Source: Bacillota bacterium | Lineage (GTDB): Bacteria > Bacillota > Clostridia > Lachnospirales > Lachnospiraceae | Length of the DNA: 8,371 nt | Assembly: GCA_023389295.1 (NCBI GenBank) | Contig: JAEWEO010000242.1 | Location: 1-8,371, forward strand | Direction: 5' to 3' | Shown: one piece after another, positions 1 to 6,476 of the stretch | Layout of the letters: every line of letters starts with the position of its first letter | How positions within the stretch are numbered: position 1 is the first letter of the stretch | Notes under the pieces: generated by a model | What the model saw: the letters and a program-made list of their open reading frames with translations, nothing else | Databases searched by the model: none | What the model was told of the DNA's origin: nothing | Position numbers and translations under genes: made by a program

Positions 1-1103
1 AATTCATTCTCTTCCATTGATAATGTAATTAGTACATTTAAAACAAAGACAAGAATTGCCATAATCCAAAGTGTCGTTGAAAATCCACTAAGAGATATAT
101 GAACAAACCCGAGAATTCCTGATAGGAAGATGATGTCGGAAAAAACCAGGGAGCTCAGCATGAGTAAATATACCAAAAGGTAATATATCACATCGAGTCT
201 CATAGCTCCGGCAGATTTATCAAACACATACTTAAAATTCTTAAGTAATACATAGATATTTCCCATTGCCCATCTAGTTCTCTGTTTAAACCAAACCTTT
301 AAAATATGCGGTTCCTGCTCCCAAGTAACAGCTAGTGGCATCATTTTTATATAATAGCCCATCCGGTAAATACGAAAACTTATCTCGGTATCCTCTGATA
401 GAGCCTTGGGATCCCAGCCCCCGATCGCTTCAATAATACTTCTTCTGATTACAAAGTTGGTTCCCGGTATCGTACATAATTTAAAGAAGAAATATCGTCC
501 TGCCTGATTCATGCATTGATATGCTAGGGTTTCAATATTAACAAAACGGGAAAGAATACTTGCATTTCGGTTTCTAGTCCTGAATTTACCAATAACAGCT
601 CCAATCTTATCATCTGCCATCAGATTCTCTACCAACAACCTAAGTGCCTGCGGTTCCGGAGTATTATCAGCATCATAGATCGCAATCACACTTCCTTTTG
701 CAACAGAAAACCCAATGTTTAAGGCATTGCTTTTTCCCTTGCCCCCTGCTACCGAGTCCGTATTAATTACAATAAACCTTTTCTTTGGATTACGTCTCTG
801 AATTTCTTCTAGTACCTGCGCTGAGTCATCCGTCGAGTTATCGTTAATTACAATGATTTCATAACGGTCAATTGGATAATCAAATCTTAAAAGTGCCTCC
901 ACCGTTTTACGAATCACGATGCTTTCATTATGTGCCGGAACCATAATGGATACATAAGGGTATTCCTCTAGAGGAATATGTCCGTCAGTTTTTTTCACTT
1001 TATAATAATAAAGAAAGCCACCGATGGAAAGAACAATATTAATCGTCATAAGCAGCCAAATAGCATATACTGAATATAAGGTTAGAATATCAACCCATAC
1101 CAT
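1..1103 (-). CDS. Processive GT2 polysaccharide synthase (YdaM-like), C-terminus cut by left edge
   Basis: Partial gene: 367 codons are visible before the frame runs off the left edge. The product is a family 2 glycosyltransferase of the BcsA/IcaA/HasA type, expected to polymerise a beta-linked exopolysaccharide from nucleotide sugar at the inner membrane face and to extrude it. Visible parts are an N-terminal membrane segment (about 12-33), the GT-A core with NDNSTDD (87-93), GGKGKSNALN (120-129), DAD (144-146), SED (236-238) and the processivity motif QRTRW (274-278), then membrane segments at about 303-326 and 344-362. No PilZ domain is seen in the visible part. The ATG at 1103 has GGAGG at 1110-1114, 6 nt upstream, and overlaps the previous stop by 14 bp, so translation is probably coupled. 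Its place after degenerate-GGDEF and DUF2334 genes matches ydaM of B. subtilis. Polymer identity cannot be read from the sequence. Confidence 0.9.
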   Translation of the reverse strand, partial: MVWVDILTLYSVYAIWLLMTINIVLSIGGFLYYYKVKKTDGHIPLEEYPYVSIMVPAHNESIVIRKTVEALLRFDYPIDRYEIIVINDNSTDDSAQVLEEIQRRNPKKRFIVINTDSVAGGKGKSNALNIGFSVAKGSVIAIYDADNTPEPQALRLLVENLMADDKIGAVIGKFRTRNRNASILSRFVNIETLAYQCMNQAGRYFFFKLCTIPGTNFVIRRSIIEAIGGWDPKALSEDTEISFRIYRMGYYIKMMPLAVTWEQEPHILKVWFKQRTRWAMGNIYVLLKNFKYVFDKSAGAMRLDVIYYLLVYLLMLSSLVFSDIIFLSGILGFVHISLSGFSTTLWIMAILVFVLNVLITLSMEENE

Positions 1104-2712
1104 CTTTATCCTCCTTCTCTCTTGGCAAAATAAATCTTTTCCGATTGCGGCTTCGTCCTGCCAGGATAAACGCAATAAAAATGATAGAAGAGATGACAAC
1201 AATAAATGCCAGTTGCTTATTTAGCCCCGTTAAATCCTTCATAATCCACTGATAAACTCCGCTTTTATATTCATAAGCCTCATAGGTAAACGGTTGATAC
1301 TCTAGAGCTATCTTCTCATGATTAAAATACAATTCACCTTTTTCGGTATATAGGTAAAGATTATTGGCATAAACACTTTGCTTTAGATCCCATAAACTTT
1401 TTAAGGGTACCTCTGAACGAACACAAGCATCAATTTGCTCTTTTACGGAACTAATCCCCTGTGACACATCAATGTAGGCAGCAGTTGATATAGATAGGAT
1501 CTGCGTATTACCTTCCTGATCCATGGTGTAGGCAGGAGCTATCAAATTATGTCCATCCTTATATATAAAATTAAAGCCTTCCTCAATATGAAATGCAGAG
1601 ATCTCATCTGACTTATAGCAGAATACAGTTGAGTACCGTTGTAGTATTTGCCTGCTGGCCTCCTGAAACAAATAACTCTCTGGTACCGAAATTCCTAAGG
1701 GATATACCCCAAAATTTGTATAAGCTTCTGTTGCATAGGTAAGATAATCCCAAACCTGCTCCTTATCCTGAGCCTGCTGTAACATATTAGGAGCATGCAT
1801 TATAATTGCTCCCCCATTAGCCTGAGCATAGGTTAGTACCTCACAAAATCTCTTCATTGCCGGGTAATCCCCATTTTCATAGATAGGCATTACTGATATA
1901 ATAAACGGTAATCTGTCTTTGATAAAATAATCGATAATTTCTAGTAGTTGTTCCGGTGGATAGAAGGGATATACCTCGTCAAGTACAATGTATTGGGAAT
2001 AAGTATGCGGTTGTCCATTATAGGGCCATAGCCACTTTGCAGCTTCATTTGCAAAGGAAGCTCTAAGAATTTCATTCGTAATATCGACAAATGGAGTGTA
2101 CCAAAAGGTATTATACTTGGAGTAAAGACCAATCGTCTTATTACCATACTGTATTGTTCCTGCCTCATAAGAAAAATCTCCCTGCAGAAGATAGGTATTC
2201 TTTAACCGAACCATAGAAGTAAAATTCTGTTGTTCGATATCGTATTTTATAGAAACGGCTAAATCATCAATTTTGGTTGCGGTAAGATTGTAGCCTATTT
2301 CATTCATATATTTTACAACTCCATCGCCACCCAGAAAAAATACATTTTTATCTAGGTCAGCAAGTTTTTCAATAAAGCCCACTCCATCCAAATCAATGTT
2401 ATAGCAAATGATATTTTCATAATTATCTATAATATCTTCGCACTCGCTAAAGGGCAGATAAGCGATGCTTCTCTGAAGATAGGTAATCGATTTCACTATG
2501 ATTTCAATGGAACTTATCTCAGATGCAGACAAATTCGAGCCATAAACGAGGAGTATATCAGCCTCCTTTATTTCTGTATCCGAAGTTACCTCTTTAGAGG
2601 AAGTAACTTCAATACTCTTTGCTTCTGCCTGTACCTGCTGTTTGTCCACAAGTAAAAGGCTAAAAAGGCTCACGATAAGGACGGTTACAAGGAATCTTCT
2701 TTTAAACATCAT
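1090..2712 (-). CDS. Membrane-anchored DUF2334 protein (YdaL-like, polysaccharide deacetylase fold)
   Basis: A 540-residue protein when started at ATG 2712. A GTG start at 2724 would add four residues, but the only SD-like sequence (AAGTGAG, 2720-2726) sits 7 nt before the ATG. It has an N-terminal signal or anchor (about 7-22, then polar and Ala-rich), a long extracellular region, and a C-terminal membrane segment (about 501-518) followed by a basic tail, so most of it should lie outside the membrane. The middle resembles DUF2334: LDEVYPF (244-250), then PFIISVMPIY (about 269-278) and GGAIIMHAPN (300-309). These are the places of the family's DD and HGYTH motifs, but the second Asp is Glu and the second His is missing. 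It overlaps its upstream neighbour by 11 bp and the synthase gene by 14 bp. It probably acts on or binds the nascent polysaccharide; deacetylase activity is doubtful. Confidence 0.85.
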   Translation of the reverse strand: MMFKRRFLVTVLIVSLFSLLLVDKQQVQAEAKSIEVTSSKEVTSDTEIKEADILLVYGSNLSASEISSIEIIVKSITYLQRSIAYLPFSECEDIIDNYENIICYNIDLDGVGFIEKLADLDKNVFFLGGDGVVKYMNEIGYNLTATKIDDLAVSIKYDIEQQNFTSMVRLKNTYLLQGDFSYEAGTIQYGNKTIGLYSKYNTFWYTPFVDITNEILRASFANEAAKWLWPYNGQPHTYSQYIVLDEVYPFYPPEQLLEIIDYFIKDRLPFIISVMPIYENGDYPAMKRFCEVLTYAQANGGAIIMHAPNMLQQAQDKEQVWDYLTYATEAYTNFGVYPLGISVPESYLFQEASRQILQRYSTVFCYKSDEISAFHIEEGFNFIYKDGHNLIAPAYTMDQEGNTQILSISTAAYIDVSQGISSVKEQIDACVRSEVPLKSLWDLKQSVYANNLYLYTEKGELYFNHEKIALEYQPFTYEAYEYKSGVYQWIMKDLTGLNKQLAFIVVISSIIFIAFILAGRSRNRKRFILPREKEDKDGMG

Positions 2713-3592
2713 ACTGCAGCTCACTTTCTACTACTGCTTTGTATCTCATGACATCTTTTCCAAAGCGATTGGCATCATATTGTTGTGCTGCAATCTGCAT
2801 ATCAAGCTTAATCACTCTGTCATGAATAATCTCAGGCATCCCTTCTGCATCCGTTAATGCCTTCCTAATTCTCTTCTTTACAATTTCAGCACCGTCTGCA
2901 TCACAGGTCAAAATAATAGCTAGTTCACCCTCTTCACTAATTGCATATAGCTTGTCCTCAATTCTTAAAGAATCCTGAACAATAGAAGCAACCTGCTGCT
3001 TTAAGGCATTGAATTTTTTGGTACCAAGGATTTTCTTCAGTTCCTTTCCATAACGAAAGGCTATAATCATAAGTGTAATCTCTGATTTTCTACGGATTGC
3101 AAGAGCTGCCTGTGTTTCCAGATCCAGGTATAAACATTTTAAATTATAGAGACCGGTTAGTGCATCAACAAGCACCAACTGGTCTATCTGGTGGCGAAGC
3201 ACCTTATTTAGAAGCTCCATGCGTTGGCTTCGGTTAATAAAAAGCGTCATGGAACCAATGGCAATGAAAGGATAAAAAAGCCATACAAATTCGATTGCCT
3301 GTATTGGCGTGCCGTTTACAAAGTAAAAGAATAATTTATAGGCAGTATAAATCGTTACCTGTAGACCACCGCATACCACAGATAAGATGGTAAATCGATA
3401 AGCTGCAAATAAAATACCCAGAAAAGTTAAAAACAGCATTCCGATGAATTCCAGTTTCAAGTCTGAAGACACGTAAACCATCATAACAATACCGGCAAAC
3501 AGCGTAACTAAAAAAATAAGCATTCCAAGATCCTGCTGCAGATATCCTGATTTTTTTTGTTTTAGGGTATCAACTTCTTCAATTTCCTTCAT
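2702..3592 (-). CDS. Membrane protein with degenerate GGDEF domain, likely c-di-GMP receptor (YdaK-like)
   Basis: About 296 residues. Numbering here counts from a possible GTG at 3595; the ATG at 3592 is preferred because AGGAGG lies 7 nt before it. Four hydrophobic segments (about 24-41, 50-67, 69-91 and 101-120) lead through a short linker into a cytoplasmic GGDEF-type domain that opens with DALTGLYN (144-151). The active-site loop reads SEEGE (220-224) instead of GGDEF, so diguanylate cyclase activity is unlikely. RIED (211-214) sits exactly five residues before it, where the RxxD inhibitory I-site is found, so c-di-GMP binding is likely. This is the pattern of YdaK of B. subtilis and of the Listeria pss receptor. 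Inferred role: c-di-GMP binding switches on the GT2 synthase encoded two genes downstream. The start overlaps the upstream stop (TGATG). Confidence 0.88.
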   Translation of the reverse strand: MKEIEEVDTLKQKKSGYLQQDLGMLIFLVTLFAGIVMMVYVSSDLKLEFIGMLFLTFLGILFAAYRFTILSVVCGGLQVTIYTAYKLFFYFVNGTPIQAIEFVWLFYPFIAIGSMTLFINRSQRMELLNKVLRHQIDQLVLVDALTGLYNLKCLYLDLETQAALAIRRKSEITLMIIAFRYGKELKKILGTKKFNALKQQVASIVQDSLRIEDKLYAISEEGELAIILTCDADGAEIVKKRIRKALTDAEGMPEIIHDRVIKLDMQIAAQQYDANRFGKDVMRYKAVVESELQYDV

Positions 3593-5139
3593 CACGCCTC
3601 CTCCTTTTCCTCTAAAATATTCATTTTCGGCAATGCAACAGAAATCAGTAAGTATAGCATCATATCCATCGCTGCACCCATAAGGAAGGCACGACGGTCA
3701 AATTCAGTAGCTCCGCTCATAATAATACACAATACTGCTTGAGAAATGCCAATACCAACAATCAAAAGTATGAGGCTATACATGACCTGCGGATATTTTC
3801 CCTGATCCATTCCTTTTATCTTTCTCGACTCCTTCCCATATAAGATAAGTGAGGCGATTAATAAGATTAAAAAGAAGCCTATGGTTTTTGGCATTGAGTT
3901 TTGTTTAAAAAAGCTCCAGGAAGACCACATGATACTTTGTGCCATTTTTGGCATACCCTTGCTTTGTTCAAAGTTACCGCTGTAATTTCTTCTTAGATTA
4001 ATTGTATCCTTAATGGACAAGTCAAGCATTTTAATTAAATTATCCGGATGTTTTAAATAATATAAGCTGATATCAAAAGCATCGTATTGATCTAGAAATC
4101 CCTCTTGCAAATGTTTGCTATCCGGAAGTACAAAGGGGTAATAGTTGTAAGCGGAGGTATTGGCCAATACAGAGTAGGAGGGATTGATTCCAAACTCCTG
4201 CAAAGCCTCCTCCGGATTCGATGCCTGAAATAATACTCCCTTTGTCATAGAATGGTACTTACTGGTTAGTGTAAAATCTGATTCCAGTGTATTAATTGAT
4301 ATCACACCTACTATACTCATAAGGAAGGCTAATGTAATACATAGTGTTTTCCAGGCGGTCTGTCTATTAATAAAAATAGCAGAAAGAAAGAAGGCTGCTA
4401 CAATAAATGCAATGATTCCACATTGCCTGCGAGTCATACAAAGCATAATAGCAGAGGCTCCTATTACTAGCAGATTTAAATAACTCTCTTTCTTGTACCG
4501 AAGCTCACAGATCGCTCCCACCATAAAAAGAAAGCCTATCATCCATAGAGCTTCCGGATAAAAGGAATTAAAATATGCCAGATAAGAGATATCTCCAAAG
4601 ATAAGGACTGAAATAATGGCCATCACCATAGCTTCGGAAAAATAATACATACTTCTGCATATACTCTTTACTAATCGATAAAATGCAAGGAAGTATAAGA
4701 TACCGTATAAAAATGCCAGAAAACGAATATCAAAATAATTATCCTTTTTTACGAATTCATCCAGCATAATAGCTATGCGCAAGAATACATCCTGAGCATT
4801 TTTAATCTCAACCTGCTTTGAGGATTCAATTGCATAAGTTCGGATAAAATAATTATTATAGATTTCATCGGCATCCTTTTGTATATAGGATAAGCCTGCT
4901 CTATTTATGGTGTCACCAAATGACCCGTCATCAGCCAGACCGTGTGCGGGAGTCACCATCAGCAGCAAAAACCAGATTAGGATAATGCCTAAGGTGGCTA
5001 AAAGGGCTACCCGATGCGGAGTATACTTTCCATACATTTTATCATTGACAAGGTTTCTTGTTTCATGAAACTTTTGATAAAAATGAATTAGTTTATTTAC
5101 TAACCAGTGAAACGTTCTTCTTTTCTTTTCTGTACTCAT
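3592..5139 (-). CDS. Polytopic GT-C-type glycosyltransferase, WsfD-like
   Basis: A 515-residue integral membrane protein with roughly ten hydrophobic segments (for example about 43-63, 138-158, 168-186, 197-211, 240-256, 264-283, 418-434, 452-474 and 484-503). The first external loop carries HGLADDGSFGDTINRAGL (66-83), with adjacent acidic residues D70 and D71 as in GT-C enzymes that use lipid-linked sugars. YFNSFYPEA (189-197) adds a further conserved-looking acidic residue. A soluble segment of about 130 residues (285-415) follows. The pattern recalls the WsfD-like glycan hexosyltransferases; that assignment is from memory of the family. The start at 5139 is chosen because AAGGA lies 5 nt upstream; in-frame ATGs at 5193 and 5175 lack a well-placed SD. 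It lies directly after the GtrB-like gene, overlapping it by 47 bp, so it probably uses that enzyme's undecaprenyl-phosphate sugar as donor. The acceptor is unknown; the exopolysaccharide made by this operon is the best guess. Confidence 0.75.
   Translation of the reverse strand: MSTEKKRRTFHWLVNKLIHFYQKFHETRNLVNDKMYGKYTPHRVALLATLGIILIWFLLLMVTPAHGLADDGSFGDTINRAGLSYIQKDADEIYNNYFIRTYAIESSKQVEIKNAQDVFLRIAIMLDEFVKKDNYFDIRFLAFLYGILYFLAFYRLVKSICRSMYYFSEAMVMAIISVLIFGDISYLAYFNSFYPEALWMIGFLFMVGAICELRYKKESYLNLLVIGASAIMLCMTRRQCGIIAFIVAAFFLSAIFINRQTAWKTLCITLAFLMSIVGVISINTLESDFTLTSKYHSMTKGVLFQASNPEEALQEFGINPSYSVLANTSAYNYYPFVLPDSKHLQEGFLDQYDAFDISLYYLKHPDNLIKMLDLSIKDTINLRRNYSGNFEQSKGMPKMAQSIMWSSWSFFKQNSMPKTIGFFLILLIASLILYGKESRKIKGMDQGKYPQVMYSLILLIVGIGISQAVLCIIMSGATEFDRRAFLMGAAMDMMLYLLISVALPKMNILEEKEEA
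3597..3605 (-). promoter_or_regulatory. Ribosome binding site of the degenerate-GGDEF gene
   Basis: AGGAGGAGG inside the last codons of the GT-C gene, with AGGAGG 7 nt before ATG 3592 and only 4 nt before GTG 3595. The spacing favours the ATG, whose A is shared with the upstream TGA stop. Confidence 0.7.
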
Positions 5140-6133
5140 GATTATCCTTATTGATATAGCGTACCGTTTTATCATTATCCTTTGCAGAATCATCTAATAT
5201 TGAGTCAATGAAGTACCTCGGTCTCTTTTTTGTCTCTAAATATATTTTCCCAATATATTCTCCGATAATTCCCATACTAAGTAAAAGTAATCCGCCTATT
5301 GTCCAGATGGAAACTAAGATACTTGCCCATCCAACTGTAGTATGCCCAGTAAAATACCTTATAAGAATATAAATCAGCATCATAATACTAAAAGTAAAAA
5401 TAAATAATCCAAGTAAAGAAATAAGCCGCATTGGCTTCATGCTAAAGGAAGTAATTCCTTCCCATGCAAATCCGATCATTTTGCCCGGTGAATATTTGGT
5501 TTTGCCCGCAAATCTTGAATTTCTTGTGTAGTATACGATCTCTGCTTTGAATCCGATTAACGGAATAATTCCACGTAGGAACAAATTTACCTCTTCATAC
5601 TGCTCTAACGCTTCAATCACCCTGCAGCTCATTAGACGAAAATCCGCATGATTATTGATTGTATCTGTGCCTAAAAATCTCATAACTTTATAAAAGAGGT
5701 TCGCCGTTGTCCTCTTAAGAAAGGAATCTGACTTTCGATTATTACGGACCCCGTAAACAATGTCACATCCATCTAAATATTTATCCAGCATTTCATCGAT
5801 AGCGTTGATATCATCCTGAAGGTCAGAATCCATTGTGATTACAACATCCGCTCTATTTTTTGCATACAGCATTCCTGCCATTAAGGCATTTTGATGACCA
5901 TTATTTCTACTAAGATTAATGCCGATAAATCTGTGATTTTTTTTATGCAGCATTTGTATCGTTTCCCAAGTAGAATCCTTTGATCCATCATTCACAAATA
6001 CTATTTTACTTAGCATGTTGATTCTTCCACTCTTAAGTAGATTATCAAATTTTAAGTTTAATACACGAGCTGTTTCAGGTAACACTTCCTGTTCATTGTA
6101 ACAAGGGATTACCAAATATAGTGTATTATTCAT
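5093..6133 (-). CDS. GtrB/DPM1-like GT2, undecaprenyl-phosphate glycosyltransferase
   Basis: A 346-residue protein when started at ATG 6133, which is preceded by AAAGGTGAGG ending 6 nt upstream. A GTG at 6145 would add four residues but lies inside that ribosome binding site. The N-terminal GT-A domain has VIPCYNEQEVL, VNDGSKDST (47-55) and the metal-binding DSD (102-104, within MDSDLQD), then RFAGKTKYS (207-215). Two C-terminal membrane helices (about 237-259 and 268-292) run into GEYIGKIYLETKKRPRYFI, the typical end of GtrB/CsbB-type enzymes. A charged tail of about 30 residues follows and overlaps the next gene. The expected reaction is transfer of a sugar from UDP-sugar to undecaprenyl phosphate at the inner leaflet; the sugar cannot be told. 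It is the first gene of the operon. No GtrA-like flippase is seen nearby, so flipping must be done by a protein encoded elsewhere. Confidence 0.9.
   Translation of the reverse strand: MNNTLYLVIPCYNEQEVLPETARVLNLKFDNLLKSGRINMLSKIVFVNDGSKDSTWETIQMLHKKNHRFIGINLSRNNGHQNALMAGMLYAKNRADVVITMDSDLQDDINAIDEMLDKYLDGCDIVYGVRNNRKSDSFLKRTTANLFYKVMRFLGTDTINNHADFRLMSCRVIEALEQYEEVNLFLRGIIPLIGFKAEIVYYTRNSRFAGKTKYSPGKMIGFAWEGITSFSMKPMRLISLLGLFIFTFSIMMLIYILIRYFTGHTTVGWASILVSIWTIGGLLLLSMGIIGEYIGKIYLETKKRPRYFIDSILDDSAKDNDKTVRYINKDNHEYRKEKKNVSLVSK
5145..5149 (-). promoter_or_regulatory. Ribosome binding site deciding the GT-C gene start
   Basis: AAGGA followed by TAATC and ATG at 5139. The in-frame ATGs at 5193 and 5175 have no SD at proper spacing, so this site sets the start. 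It lies inside the coding sequence of the upstream GtrB-like gene. Confidence 0.65.
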
Positions 6134-6229
6134 AGGAGACCTCACCTTTCAAATAACTAGCAGAAAATTTACTATTTTTTCAATAAAATGGATTCAATCT
6201 TGAAACTCAAGTAGATTATTTTGTTATTT

Positions 6230-6236
6230 TGTCGAA
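6230..6236 (+). promoter_or_regulatory. Putative Spo0A box in operon leader
   Basis: TGTCGAA on the plus strand matches the Spo0A box exactly and lies about 20 bp downstream of the predicted start of transcription, a position compatible with repression. The match is short and could be chance. Confidence 0.3.
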
Positions 6237-6262
6237 TTTTAGATTTCAAGAAATTTATGATA

Positions 6263-6271
6263 ATTATATCA
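6263..6271 (-). promoter_or_regulatory. Extended -10 promoter of the polysaccharide operon
   Basis: The minus strand reads TGATATAAT, a perfect extended -10; the -35 at 17 bp (TGTGTA) is weak. Start of transcription would be near 6256, about 120 nt before the first ATG at 6133. A consensus TTGACA at 6303-6308 is 34 bp from this -10, too far to serve it, but it could act with an imperfect ATAGAA (6280-6285, spacer 17) as a second upstream promoter. Confidence 0.65.
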
Positions 6272-6310
6272 GAAAACGCTTCTATTACACATAGTAAATT
6301 AATGTCAAAT

Positions 6311-6359
6311 TAAAAACGGCACCTAAAATCCAGGGCCTTACGCCTTGATTTTAAGTGCC
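6311..6359 (-). terminator. Rho-independent terminator of apeB
   Basis: Arms at 6318-6334 and 6343-6359 pair at 15 of 17 positions around an 8-nt loop. On the minus strand the stem is followed by GTTTTTA, the expected T-run. It lies about 118 bp after the apeB stop, leaving a long untranslated tail, and ends about 40 bp before the -10 of the operon promoter, so it insulates that operon from apeB read-through. Confidence 0.85.
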
Positions 6360-6422
6360 ATTTCTAATTACTATTCCTATTTACAACTACATTTTACGCT
6401 TAATTAATATCCCTGTTCTATT

Positions 6423-6444
6423 CTGATATAATTACTGTTGAATG
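6423..6444 (+). repeat. Promoter-like inverted repeat, copy at the 3' side of apeB
   Basis: The plus strand reads CTGATATAAT, TAC, TGTTGAATG, matching the apeB promoter copy at 7837-7857 in inverted orientation. It includes a perfect extended -10 (TGATATAAT) that would fire into the 3' end of apeB in antisense. Bases 6421-6434 are also an exact 14-bp inverted match to the operon promoter (6261-6274). No coding sequence follows on the plus strand. Confidence 0.5.
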
Positions 6445-6476
6445 AATGATAGTTACAACATCATCCCTACTACCTT

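Larger units (their letters stand above)
6134..6476. other. 343-bp intergenic region between apeB and the polysaccharide operon
   Basis: No gene is seen. From right to left it holds an AT-rich 3' tail of apeB with an antisense promoter-like repeat (6423-6444), the apeB terminator (6311-6359), a TTGACA hexamer (6303-6308) abutting the terminator T-run, the extended -10 of the operon (6263-6271), and an AT-rich leader of about 120 nt. The leader contains a Spo0A-box-like site (6230-6236) and short complementary segments (6244-6250, 6199-6205 and 6207-6211) that can form alternative hairpins. Confidence 0.7.

Noticed and set aside
1024..1224. Plus-strand open frame of 66 codons
   Set aside because: It lies opposite the GT2 and DUF2334 genes, has no ribosome binding site and shows no recognisable protein pattern.
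1941..2168. Minus-strand open frame of 75 codons
   Set aside because: It is an out-of-frame reading inside the DUF2334 gene, without an SD.
2642..2857. Plus-strand open frame of 71 codons
   Set aside because: It is antisense to the junction of two well-supported genes; the composition is that of a shadow frame.
6134..6256. Possible c-di-GMP (GEMM) riboswitch in the operon leader
   Set aside because: It would fit the function, but the leader is AT-rich and lacks the conserved GEMM core and tetraloop-receptor pattern. Control seems to be at the protein level.
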